A stretch of 64,000 nt of DNA, taken from positions 13,869,505 to 13,933,504 of the forward strand of contig NC_064434.1 of NCBI RefSeq assembly GCF_023343835.1, read 5' to 3'. This DNA is from Lagopus muta (taxonomy: Eukaryota > Chordata > Aves > Galliformes > Phasianidae). Position 1 is the stretch's first letter. Each line of letters begins with the position of its first letter. Positions 1 through 10,320 of the stretch are shown piece after piece. Below the pieces are notes generated by a model. The model was not told where the DNA came from, ran no database searches, and worked only from the letters and a program-made list of their open reading frames with translations. The position numbers and the translations under genes were made by a program.

Positions 1-205
1 CTGTATGGGGGAATACACTAATTGATTTCTGAAAATTTACTGCGATAAACTCTGCCAGATGTTATATGTTCTCAGCTTTGCTCTGTTACTTTTTTATTGA
101 TCTTCAGTGCATATTTTTAAATGCACAGTAGGCTCAAAAAGAATGTTTTGTGAATATTTATGTTCTTCACTGTATGTTTTGTTTTGTTTTGTTTTGTTCT
201 TCCAG

Positions 206-276
206 AATCAAGATTGGAAGGCTGGTTATCCCTACCTGTTCGAAATAACACTAAAAAATTTGGTTGGGTTAAAAAG
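206..276 (+). CDS. ROCK2: ROCK2 exon: start of PH domain
   Basis: Acceptor is a T-rich tract ending TTCCAG at 205; donor AAAAAG|GTAAAC follows 276. The 71 nt begin two bases into a codon (xAA TCA AGA) and encode SRLEGWLSLPVRNNTKKFG followed by WVKK, the first beta strands of the PH domain. A (GTTTT)n run at about 174-198 forms part of the upstream pyrimidine tract. Confidence 0.95.
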
Positions 277-3200
277 GTAAACAATAATAATACAACAATG
301 TTCTTTTTGCAATCTCTTATTGTTTCATGTGTAGTTTGGATTTTATTTTCGCTGCAGATTTTCAGCACTTTCTTCAATACGTATTCTTGTAATTACTTAA
401 GTGTATAGTATAAAAGTATAAAAAGTATAGTAGCTTATATGTAGCTATGTCTGAGGGTTACAGAAGTTGGACCAGATGAACTTCAGAAGTCCTTTCCAAC
501 CTAAGCCATTCTCTGAACATATAATTCTGTTAAGGCATTTTTTTTGTCCTACCAGAGCTGAAAACAGCTGCTTACAGACTTCAGACATTTGTATGTTCTC
601 AACAGCATCATGTAACTAGAACTCATTACGGACTGGAAACATGCTTTTCACAAATTCCTTGTTTAAGAGAGAAAACTAACGGCTGTGCATCTGCTCTGTA
701 CAACCCTCGCTTGCTGATTGCTTTTCAGTAGCCTCTTTGGTGGTCTTTGCCCAAAGAGAAACCGATGCCGTTTATATCAGTTTGCTCAGCCAAACTGTTC
801 ATTCTGGATACAGTTCTAGAAATTTGAGTTCTTAGGGGTACCTGATTTTCTGAACTTTGTGAGTGTGATGCCTATTAGTTGTGAGCTGCACATGTAAAAT
901 AGGCATCCTAAGACGATAATTGCTGCTGCTCTGAGAGAAAATTAAATCTGTAAATTAGAAACTAAAAATTTTTGAGTTAATCTCTCTCTTACTTTCATTT
1001 TGATCTCCTCGCAGATGCTTACATTTGTTTAAGTACCAACTAATATGACAATGTAAACTAATGCATCAGGTAGTAAAATTTCATAGTGCAGTTAATTTAC
1101 TGACAAAGTATGGAGTCAAGATACAGTACTACTATTATGCTTTTAGCTACCATTCAAAACTGTAGAAAAATATTTCTGTCACATCTTTGATGTGATCAGT
1201 TGGATTATAATGTACGTTTTATTCTTTTCTGCCTCCTAACAGTATGTAATTGTAAGCAGTAAGAAGATCCTTTTCTACGACAGCGAACAAGATAAAGAGC
1301 AATCCAATCCCTATATGGTATTAGACATAGAGTGAGTATTAGCACACAAGATTGCTTCCTCTGGTTTGCAGGTGGACTTTGTCAGAAAGGCCTTTTAGAA
1401 AGATGTGGCCTTGTATCACAGTGCCAGTTGGAGTGTACTTTTGCACTTAGCTCTGTTTAGATGTTTGTTAGCCAACACAGAGCGCTCAACTGGCATAAGG
1501 GAAGTGCTTTCACTAGCTCAGCTAGACGTATCTCACACACACTGTAGCAAGAAATGTTAAGAAATCTGAAGCTGAGAGGCTATAGTTTTCAGTGTTTGTA
1601 CATTTTCACTACAATGCATGCTTATAGGTGGGTTCTGTAATTAATTTATTTCCTTAACAAACACAGATTTTGGCTATTTGAAGGCTGGAGTCTGAACAGA
1701 GGATTGTGTTAGAAAGCTCCCAGCAATCACTGAAGTCAGCTTTTCATTGCTATCATTTTTTTCATAAATACAGCTGTATATTTGTGACTTGTGTTTATTT
1801 AGGGCTTGGAAATCCGTGTGCAGGACTGAAAGACAGGATTATTGCTTGTATATTGATAACATTAATTTTTGTCTTTATTGAAACAATTTCTTACAGCAAA
1901 CTATTCCATGTCCGACCAGTCACCCAGACTGATGTGTACAGAGCAGATGCCAAGGAAATTCCAAGGATATTCCAGGTATTCAATAATAAATTAATGTTTA
2001 CAGTGTAACATGCATCACATACCATATTTTGAAACATATTCCTCTAACTTTGTCTAAGTGAAGCTTTTACTTCAAAGTTGTTGGAAATATTCATTCCAGT
2101 GTTATTCTTTGGTTTTTCTAATTCAGGAATTATTCTGAATATGTTTTTGTCATAAAGGAGTTCTGAGATTATTATGCTTTAATTCTAGATTCTATATGCT
2201 AATGAAGGAGAGAGCAAAAAGGAGCAGGAATTTCCTGTGGAGCCTATGGGAGAGAAGTCAAATTATATTTGTCACAAAGGACATGAGTTTATACCTACTC
2301 TTTATCACTTTCCAACCAATTGTGAAGCTTGTATGAAGCCTCTTTGGCATATGTTTAAACCTCCTCCTGCTCTGGAATGTCGCCGTTGCCATATCAAATG
2401 TCACAAAGATCATATGGATAAAAAAGAAGAGATTATAGCACCTTGCAAAGGTAATTAGCAGATATTTGAGTACGTGTATAGTTGTTGGAGTCACAAGGCA
2501 TGCTAATGAATCACAGGGTCCTATCTGTGACACCAACTAAACTTCAAGAGGTAGGTTTTTCTTCAGTGGGTATGTAAAATTTTCTGAAGGTGTCTACAAG
2601 AGGATCAGCTCACTGTTATGAGTGAATGCCATGTGGGTGGATGGCTTCATACCTGCTGTGTTGTCAGCATCACACAGGTAGAGCATAGTTGTAAGACTGC
2701 TCACACTGTTGTGCAGCATTGCTGAGTGAAGCAATAGTGAGTTTTAGGAAATGGATGATATTTAGTGAAATTTTTTATGTAGGGGACATGTTAAGAAAAA
2801 TAACAATTATTATTAATTTTTATTTGAAAAACTCTTACTACAGTGTATTATGATATTTCAACGGCGAAGAATCTACTACTGTTAGCTAATTCTACAGAAG
2901 AACAGCAAAAATGGGTGAGCCGACTGGTGAAAAAAATACCCAAGAAACCTCCAGCACCAGACCCCTTTGCTAGATCTTCTCCCAGAACTTCTATGAAGGT
3001 ACAGCCAAACCAGTCCATCAGACGACCAAGTCGACAGCTTCCTCCAAACAAACCAAGGTAACACAAGAGCTGCTATGTATTTTTTTGTTCAAAACATTTT
3101 ACTGTAATTAATGGGATATATGTTGATATCAGTAGTTGACAACAATGTTGGCAACCACTGATATGTAATCTAGTATGTCATCTTCTGTAAACCTCATGTA

Positions 3201-6200
3201 AGTAATAAGAACCATCATTATGTTTGTTTACTCGTTCAAAGGACATTGCACTATCTGGTATTTAACCTACCATTACTGATAACATATGTTGCTACTGTTT
3301 CTGTGAACTAGAAGCTGGTAGGGAATATGAAGCTTAGATATGTCAAGAGTCATTAAGAGGGTTGTGAGGTTTTTAAGGAAACAAAACTGTACCTGATTAA
3401 AAGCTAAGCTATGACATTAAGTACTTGTCATTCTAATGAACCTTGGAGAGAACTGGGTGCCTTCAAAAGGCAATCTAGAAGAGCTTACACATAGCAAAAG
3501 AATGCATGTCTTTTCTTTCTTGCTGGGTGGTTTGGAGGAATGTGTTTGAATTCCTGCCCCACTCTAATGTTAGAAACATCACTGAGGATTTTTGTGTTAG
3601 AGTGTGATTCATCTGACCAAATGTATCTATGTCTAGCTCTGCTTACAGAGTCATATATAGGAAGAGTTGTTTGTAAGATTGAATTTGTGTTATCCCAATA
3701 AAAAGGAGAAAGTAGAAAGGGAGCATAGAGTGCTCTTCAACACGTACAGCACAAGGTTATTCAGATGAATCTCTCTTTTGCATCTATGCCCATGCAGGTT
3801 TCACAGTGTGGTGCCATTTTCTGCATTGGTAGACATCCGTCTGAGTCTCACTCATTCTTTTTGAAAGAGAGCAAGTAGACATGAAGTGATGGTCACCATT
3901 TGGTCAAATAGCTAAAACACTTGCCAAAGGGTGGGAGAGTTGGTTTCAGCTCTTTACCCAGCCCAGAAATACTCATGCTCCTGTCTCATGTTTCCTAAAA
4001 GAGCAGTCTTACTGTCACGTTGCTCTCATGTGGGAAATAAATGTCTATAAAAAACAGAGTTCTATTATTGGATTAGTTTTAAAGAGCAAAATCCTATGCT
4101 GTAGCCATAGAAGTGATAACATTTAGCAGGTGGCATTTAAGTGATTGCACAGTATTCTGCACAGTATTCTGGATTTTTCAGTGTGCTGTTTTCATCGCCT
4201 AGCATACTGCTGGGTTTGTTAAAGAGGAAAGAACAGTTAAGGTTATGAAGTTATTACTTGGTTGTATTAATCTCCAGTTTTTGACACCCTGTGTAAATTT
4301 CTATCCACCTTTCTTTTCTTTGTTGCCATATAACAGCAGCAATGGCCAGTTCAGCAAAGGCTTATTTTTTATTGTTGTTATTGTTTTTCACCTTTGCACC
4401 TTTGAGAGATAACTTGGGAGTGATAGTTTTGGTCTTGTTTCTGTGATCAGACTATCACCAGTATCTCAGCTGGCTGCTTGAAAACAGGGTTGGGTGAATC
4501 AACAGAATTACAATAGGGAATGCAGTGTAATCATGCTCCACTGTATTGTGATGCTACTGAAATCACAAAACAGCTCTATGTAGGAAGATTTGGATATTAA
4601 AAAAAAAGTGCAGTAAAATTTAATGTATGGTAATGCATAGCAAAAGGACTCAAAGCAACATAACTTTCCTCCTAATTTCCATGTTATCAAATCTTTGATT
4701 GTTTACTTCACATACCTTAAAAGAAAGTCTGACCTTATAATTTGAATTTTAAATGATTACTTTTTTTTTAATTCTATCCATCAAAGTGAAGAATTTAATT
4801 GTTCCATTTTAGGGAATGATTATTGAAGGGATTCTTGGTGTAAAACTAGCCAAAATAGCAGTAATTGGATTGAAGCGCAAATCAATGAAACATTATTCAT
4901 GGCAAACTGGAGGACAAGTAAAACTATGCTTCTGTATTTCCATATTCTGGTTGGTTAGCATTATTTTGTTTCTTATTATTGACATATAAAAGGTATTTAA
5001 TAAATTCTGATTCTTTTTCCATAGCTATCCTTAATTGCTCAGAAAGAAAATTTTCTTGTTACACCATTCTTATTTCAATCTTCATGATGTTTTTTTTACT
5101 AAATGCCTTCATAACAGTACCTGCTCTTCCCATTCTTTTTATTGTGATCCTCCTCCATTCAGCTGGTGATTCTTTTTTTCCTCATTTCCTTCTATCCATA
5201 TATTTTCTGTCTGTATATTTCATATTTCATGATGGTGGGAGAAGGAGGAGGATGGATACATTGGTGTGTAAACGATTTTATGGATGTAGTTAACATTTTC
5301 AAGTTGCCTTTTCAAATGTACCTGGCAGCTTAGAAGTTACAAGTGGAAAACTGTAATTCTATGAGGTCATTTAGCCTTAATGCAGGTTTGTCAAACCTGT
5401 GGAAATCTGTATGGATGTAAATACTTCTAATTAGAAAGCACATACCTAAAAATCATTGTTGGTGCTATAACCAATTAGCATCTGACTGTTGCTTCCATGA
5501 GGTTTCCATTTTCCATTATGAAGATTACTGAGAATGAAAACCTAGTTGCCAGCTTAATGAGTAGCTGGGGACAAGCTGGAGGTGAGCAACAGATTGAGGG
5601 AAGAGATTTCACTCCTCTGTTCTCCACTAGTGTGTGGTGAGATACTGCTGCAGATACTTCAAAGAGGCCTTTTGCCAGCTGTGGAAAGTCCAGCAGAGAC
5701 CACCAGGATGGTCAAGGCTGGAGTACTTGTCCTGTGAAGAGAAGGTTGGTGAGCTGGGCTCGCTCAGCCTGGATGAGGGCTGGCTCTGCAAAGCCTACTA
5801 GGCCTGTGGAGAGATTCCAGCTGAAGACAAACAAAAGCTTTTTCCCAGTGAGGACAGTCAGGGAGAGAGAGAGGGCTATTGGGGCTGGGTGGGCTCCAGC
5901 CTTATGACAGAATGGCTTGGGTTGGAAGGGACCGCACTGCCTGCCCACCCAACCCCTGCCATGGGTTGGCCCCTCACCCGACCTGGCCTTGAGTGCCTGT
6001 GGGCACCCACAGCTCTCTGGGCAGCTGTGCCAGGGCCTCACTGCCCTCTGAGCAAAGAATTTTCTCCTGACATCTAACCTAAATCTCCCATTCCCCCTAG
6101 TCCTACCACAGTCAGACCATGTAAAAAGTCATTCTCCCTCCTGTTTCTGACTTCCCTTGAAGTACTGGAAGTGAGGTGCTGGAGTTTTTCAAGACCTGAC

Positions 6201-8211
6201 TACAAAAAAACCCAGAGGTCCTGGGCTGACGTTTGGAAGTTTAATTTAAGTGTAATAACTTTAAAAGCTGAAAAGCCATTGAAAACTGAAATCTGCTTTG
6301 TTTAAAGGATGCAATTAACTGAACTAAACACTGTAGCATGTTATATTTAAAACATCCTAAAGCTTTTCTTTAGTGTATGGTTTCTATCTCTGCTTCATAT
6401 AGGTGGCATGTAATCCTGACTTCAATCCTGAGTTCACTGGAAAAATGACCAGATTGAGTTTCATTTCCTGTACATTAAGGAGTTAGTACTTCAGATGTTC
6501 ATCTGAAATCCTTCTATAGTAGCAGAAAGATGAATGCCTCTAGACAATGATTCATCCCATTCCAGCATAAGTGCCTAAAATAGGTGAAATGACTCATTTG
6601 CTGAAATAATATGCTCTCCATTCTGTAGGAGCATGGGCAGTGATGCATAGAGAACGAGTTGATACATCCTCTTTTTTGGCATAGCCTAAGTTAAAAATAA
6701 TGAGGCTACAGTACATCTGTCTAGGGTGATCTCACTGTATTTAGGATAAATGGCAAAATCCCATTGTATTTGTGAGCTCAGGTGACACTTTCATTCAGTG
6801 TTCTATTCAACAACCAGATTACTCAGTATTATTAAAAAGACATAGATCTGAAAGGGATGGTAGGTGAGCATAAAGCTGCGTGTTGGTCAACAGAACTGCA
6901 GCAAAACAGGAAGCTAATTTTATGAAATGTGTGCGTTGGTCTTTTCTACTGAAATTTTGGGGGAGAACAAGCAATACGGTAAGTGTTCTGTAGAATTTAA
7001 TTACTTGTGATGAATCTCCTTTGAATACAATATTTGTGGCTCCCCGAACAGTAATTGAATGTTCATATTCTATAGCAGGCAGAGGAAGGAGCTCATCTAT
7101 GTTAAGACAGTTATTTTAAAAGTTATAGTGATAATAAATGGAATTTTGAAGCTTCTTGTAGGAGTGTGACACACATTAAACATCAAACCCTCCTGTTGCA
7201 GATTACTTGATCTGGCATTTAAAGACTGGGATTGGTCATTTGATGATGTTGATGATATTGATGATGATGATGATGATGACGATGTTTTTGATTTCTGAAG
7301 AAGTATAAGGGGTAAATCTAAATAGTGAGGAATGGATTTGTTTGCCTTTGAATACAGCATGCTATGTTGGATTTTGATTCTCAAAGCAGAGAAAAGTACA
7401 AGATCTCATTTTGAGATTTTACACAGTAAAAATGAGATTCTGTTTCGTGGTGTCAAATTCTTTTAGAGGAGCCATTAAAATGGTGTTTTTGCCTTTTCGG
7501 TGTTCTTATTTTTCTAATTTTAGATCTTTGTTCAAAATTCATGTCTGCCTGCCCCAAAAGAAAGTATCTCTTGTTGTCAGAGCAGTAGTTCATCTGTAGT
7601 GCTAATGCTGCTAACCTCTGCAAACAATTACTGAAGGCTAAAAAGGGAGGTTGTAACAGTTGGAATTTACCTAAAATACAATTGCTATTTACAAATAATA
7701 TTTTTCTTAAGCTTTTAACCTGAATTGATGTGTCCATGGCTAGCAGACATGAAATCACAGTTCTGCATTTTGCTTTTTCTACCTGTGTTATGAAGTGAAC
7801 TTGGCTTTCCTTTGCAGTGCTGTGCTTTTTGGGTACCTAACAACGTGTTATAAAACTATGTAAACAAACAGGCTTTGCAGCTTCTGTGGTGCGGTTTCTT
7901 TGACTGCTTTAGAACAGATGCAGCTGTGCTCTTGATCTAATTTGCCCCATGGCTTACCTTAAAAACACAGTGTGAATGTACTTGGACTTTACCCTCGTAT
8001 GTTACAAGGGAGATTAATTGTTTTGGGCTCATAATGCGTAAGGTTGTACTAAAGTACTATGTACTGTTGATGCTGTTGAATGCAGAGGAATGACTTTTTC
8101 CCAAGCTTACTGATAAGGTCATCTCAAAGAAGGATTCTGAGGAGGTATGTTCTTGTCACACATTCATTCACTGCCTGTACTGACCAAACTTTCTGCTTCT
8201 TTTCCAGCTAA
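206..8211 (+). CDS. ROCK2: ROCK2, C-terminal part (Rho-associated coiled-coil kinase 2), six exons
   Basis: Rho-activated Ser/Thr kinase acting on actomyosin (myosin light chain, its phosphatase, LIM kinase). Only the C-terminal membrane-binding and autoinhibitory region is present; kinase and coiled-coil exons lie upstream of the window. Coding exons are 206-276, 1243-1331, 1897-1975, 2189-2450, 2844-3057 and 8208-8211 (one base plus TAA). All junctions are GT/AG and phases close without frameshift. The product is a PH domain split by an atypical C1 zinc domain (HKGHEFIPTLYHF, CEAC, CRRCHIKC), with the tail RRPSRQLPPNKPS. I recall that tail as ROCK2; ROCK1 ends differently and has SRIEGWLSVPN where this has SRLEGWLSLPV. 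Neighbouring SLC66A3 and C2orf50 also match the ROCK2 locus. The reading frame is intact. Confidence 0.95.
451..516 (+). mobile_element. CR1 3'-end fragment, plus orientation, in a ROCK2 intron
   Basis: The stretch GTTGGACCAGATGAAC, then TCCTTTCCAACC and CCATTCTCTGA matches the 3' end of avian CR1 (GTTGGACTAGATGATC ... TCCCTTCCAACC ... CCATTCTATGA). It is short and diverged. Confidence 0.6.
1243..1331 (+). CDS. ROCK2: ROCK2 exon: PH domain, YVIVSSKK block
   Basis: Acceptor CCTCCTAACAG|TATGTA and donor ATAGA|GTGAGT. The 89 nt encode YVIVSSKKILFYDSEQDK through MVLDI plus two bases of an Asp codon that is completed in the next exon. Phases match both neighbours. Confidence 0.95.
1897..1975 (+). 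CDS. ROCK2: ROCK2 exon: PH domain, KLFHVRPVTQ block
   Basis: Acceptor TTTCTTACAG|CAAACT and donor TTCCAG|GTATTC. The 79 nt finish the split Asp codon and encode KLFHVRPVTQTDVYRADAK and EIPRIFQ. TDVYRADAK fits ROCK2; I recall GDVYRAETE for ROCK1. Confidence 0.95.
2189..2450 (+). CDS. ROCK2: ROCK2 exon: C1 zinc domain inserted in the PH domain
   Basis: Acceptor TTAATTCTAG|ATTCTA and donor GCAAAG|GTAATT. The 262 nt encode ILYANEGESKKEQEF, then the C1-type cysteine/histidine domain: the HKGHEFIPTLYHF start, CEAC, CRRCHIKCHKDH, and the last Cys in APCK. All expected zinc ligands are present. In the family this domain helps membrane targeting; it is atypical and not expected to bind phorbol ester. 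Confidence 0.95.
2844..3057 (+). CDS. ROCK2: ROCK2 exon: end of PH domain and basic C-terminal tail
   Basis: Acceptor CTTACTACAG|TGTATT. Donor CCAAG|GTAACA interrupts the last codon after AG. The 214 nt encode VYYDISTAKNLLLLANS, the PH C-terminal helix (EEQQKWVSRLVKKIPKK) and the Pro/Arg/Ser-rich tail ending NKP plus two bases. If the donor is not used, translation continues AGG TAA, so the intron itself supplies a stop and the protein would end NKPR instead of NKPS. Confidence 0.95.
4813..4917 (+). other. Cryptic exon candidate inside the last ROCK2 intron
   Basis: TTCCATTTTAG at 4802-4812 and GGACAA|GTAAAA after 4917 bracket 105 nt (35 codons) fully open in one frame, with a peptide starting GMIIEGILGVKLAKIAVIG. 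That frame does not match the phase of the preceding ROCK2 exon. Spliced in directly, it reads AGG GAA TGA and stops at once. It could be a poison or alternative 3' exon, or chance. I recognise no homologue. Confidence 0.2.
5685..5885 (+). mobile_element. CR1 fragment, plus orientation
   Basis: GTCCAGCAGAGACCACCAGG, then GAGCTGGGCTCGCTCAGCCT, follow the sense order of CR1 ORF2 C-terminal sequence (GTCCAGCGGAGGACCAC ... GAGCTGGGCTTGTTCAGCCT). The fragment is diverged and ends where an opposite-strand CR1 begins. Confidence 0.6.
5905..6180 (-). mobile_element. CR1 3' fragment, minus orientation
   Basis: It starts with ACAGAATGGCTTGGGTTGGA, the reverse complement of the CR1 3' terminus, then runs through CCAACCCCTGCCATGGG, CTCTCTGGGCAGCTGTGCCA and onward. 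With 5685-5885 it makes an inverted pair inside the ROCK2 intron. Confidence 0.85.
7237..7283 (+). repeat. (GAT)n-like microsatellite
   Basis: Imperfect GATGAT run with GTT and GAC interruptions, in the last ROCK2 intron. On the minus strand it reads as a poly-Ser stretch, which is an artefact of the repeat. Confidence 0.9.
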
Positions 8212-9679
8212 CTGCTTTCCATGAACGCAGACGCAACTCGAGGTGATAATTTTCTTCCTGTTACAGCAAGACTGAAACATATCCCAAAATATATTAAAAA
8301 TATATATTTTCCTGAGAGATTGTGCTATATATATCAGAGGTTTACATTTTTGCTGCAATATAAATTACTAATCTCTGAGGGTTTTCCTGTATTCCCCCGA
8401 GTGACTGATCAAACGAGGAATGGCTGGTAAATACTAAAAGGATATGTTAGGTCACCTTTTAAATTCTGTTCCACAAAAGCTTTCTCGGCAAGACACATAC
8501 ACTACATTTCATAAAAGGATTGAGAGGAATGAGTATTTAAACTGAAGAAAGTGACTTCTCAGCTTTCATGAAGATGCCACCAGCATGCCTGCGAGAACAG
8601 GAGGACGATCCATCGTAGTGATATAGACTGCATCTGTAAGAAGTGACCATTATACTGTGTATATATATTGTACTGTAATACTGCAAGAGGGTTTTAAAAA
8701 TCTTTCCACTTTATTTTTTTATGCTTATTAATCAGATACCGTTACTTATTGCAGTTGCAACTATGCACTTGTATAAAGCCATAATGTTGAAGTTTATATC
8801 ATTCATACATGTCTATCAAAAGCTGCATGTCAGTGTTCAGCAGCTAGTTCAAAGTATATGCTAGTTTCAGCTGCGTCATCATGGGCAGTCCTGTTTTACC
8901 TGTCTAATTGCCTTAATTTAATTTTTTTTTCGAGTTTTTTTTGGCCCATTCTCTGTATTTAAGGAAAAAAAGGTTTACCAGCTCTTAGGATGCAATTTTG
9001 CTTTGTGGCAGAAAAAATAGTGCACTATTTTTACACCTAGTAGGTATATCAATGTCAACTTACTTTGAATGTATATCGACTGGTTTTGAGGGTGGAGAAG
9101 TGTTGGTTACAAAAACAATGTCTGATAAGAATGGACTTACTAGACCACGTGTTTATACATGTAACTGCTCATCCAGCCCTTCTTACAAACCTCAATATAG
9201 TTATTGACTTATATTAACCCTCATTAAGTGCTATGAAAACTTCACTTTGCCTTGTTTTTGCATACTCTCCTAGATGTGTGTTTATTTCTGGAAGAAAAAA
9301 GAAAAAGAGAATCTGTGATTATTTTTTACATTTCACAACACAACACCCAAGAAGTGTCACAGACTTTAAAGAAAACTAATACATACTGTAGATGTATTTT
9401 AAAGTTTTAAATCTGGTTCTCTAGCACATAGCTGTAGGCATAGATAAATATTCCAGTAGTGTGTTTTGAGAACTGATAGCTGGGAATAAAGGGCCTCAGA
9501 GGCACTTAATTGGACTTTTTTTTTTTTTTTACTTGGGAGTTGTACAAAAAATAGAGTTTATGTGGACTCATTCATGATGCGTTCATCATTATCCCAGAAA
9601 ATGCATGTTTTATACAACTGCAGTATGCTATGTTCAACATATTGACAGTAAAAAATGTAGTCTCCTATTTGGTCTCTTT

Positions 9680-9726
9680 ATATATATAAATATATATATA
9701 TATTTAAAATATATATATATATATAA
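9680..9726 (+). repeat. (TA)n tract in the ROCK2 3' UTR
   Basis: Alternating TATATA blocks interrupted by AAA/TTTAAA. They are nearly self-complementary and could fold as an AU hairpin in the mRNA. Confidence 0.85.
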
Positions 9727-10296
9727 ACTATTGTGTGGGAGTGCAGTAATTTAAAATATGATCTAACACTTCAATGAAGGAGGACATTTCACTTTAAAAT
9801 TTTGTTTGTTTGTTTTTGTTTTTTTAAAGAGTGTTGAAATGTTTGGAAGGATAGGACCATGATTTATTTAACACTATCATGAATGGTGGACTTGGAAACA
9901 CTGAAATACTGAAAATGAATAAATATATTTGCATTTTGTAACTGCAGTTCAGCTTAACAGAGCCAGAATGTATTCAGTCTTCTATTTATGCACTCGCAAA
10001 GTAAAACATTGTTTGTGAGTTCTTAAATCCAGACCTAAATCTTTCGTATCATTTCTCTTTAGGTATTTTAACCCAACGCACAGCTACGGTGTTTTTTCCC
10101 TGCTTGTTTGGATTTACAGAAGTACGGTATATTTTTAGGTCAAGCAGATTTGCGTAGAGTACAACATTAAAAATGTATACAGTAAAACTGTTTCCATTCA
10201 CTGAATGCATAAATATTTTATATATATAAAAAAAATGTTACATTGTGGGAAGTTCTATCCTTTTCTGAATTGGAGAATATTATATATATATTTTTA

Positions 10297-10302
10297 AATA
10301 AA
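10297..10302 (+). terminator. Candidate distal ROCK2 polyadenylation signal AATAAA
   Basis: Canonical hexamer in TTTTTAAATAAACTATTTG, followed within about 60 nt by T/G-containing sequence. Two upstream AATAAA copies (about 9485 and 9918) could give shorter 3' UTRs. Confidence 0.5.
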
Positions 10303-10320
10303 CTATTTGAGTAAGGTAAA

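Larger units (their letters stand above)
3058..8207 (+). other. ROCK2: Last ROCK2 intron (5.15 kb)
   Basis: This separates the tail-coding exon from the terminal exon that holds one coding base and the stop. It contains a splice-flanked 105-nt open segment (4813-4917), an oppositely oriented pair of CR1 fragments (5685-6180) and a GAT-rich microsatellite (about 7237-7283). Nothing else in it is recognisably coding. Confidence 0.8.
8208..10320 (+). other. ROCK2: ROCK2 terminal exon: stop codon and 3' UTR
   Basis: Acceptor CTTCTTTTCCAG|CTAACTGC. The first base completes the final Ser codon and TAA at 8209-8211 is the stop, so about 2.1 kb of this exon is untranslated. The sequence is AT-rich with (TA)n runs at about 9680-9725 and 10,210-10,230. 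AATAAA occurs at 9485, 9918 and 10,297. I place the end just past the 10,297 signal by its position and general resemblance to mammalian ROCK2 3' UTR; the exact cleavage site is inferred. Confidence 0.75.

Noticed and set aside
206-3057. Assignment of the kinase to ROCK1
   Set aside because: The tail NKPS, the SRLEGWLSLPVRNN block and TDVYRADAK fit ROCK2. SLC66A3 and C2orf50 are its neighbours in human, whereas ROCK1 lies elsewhere.
7097-7384. Poly-serine protein on the minus strand
   Set aside because: The serine run is the GAT microsatellite read on the opposite strand.
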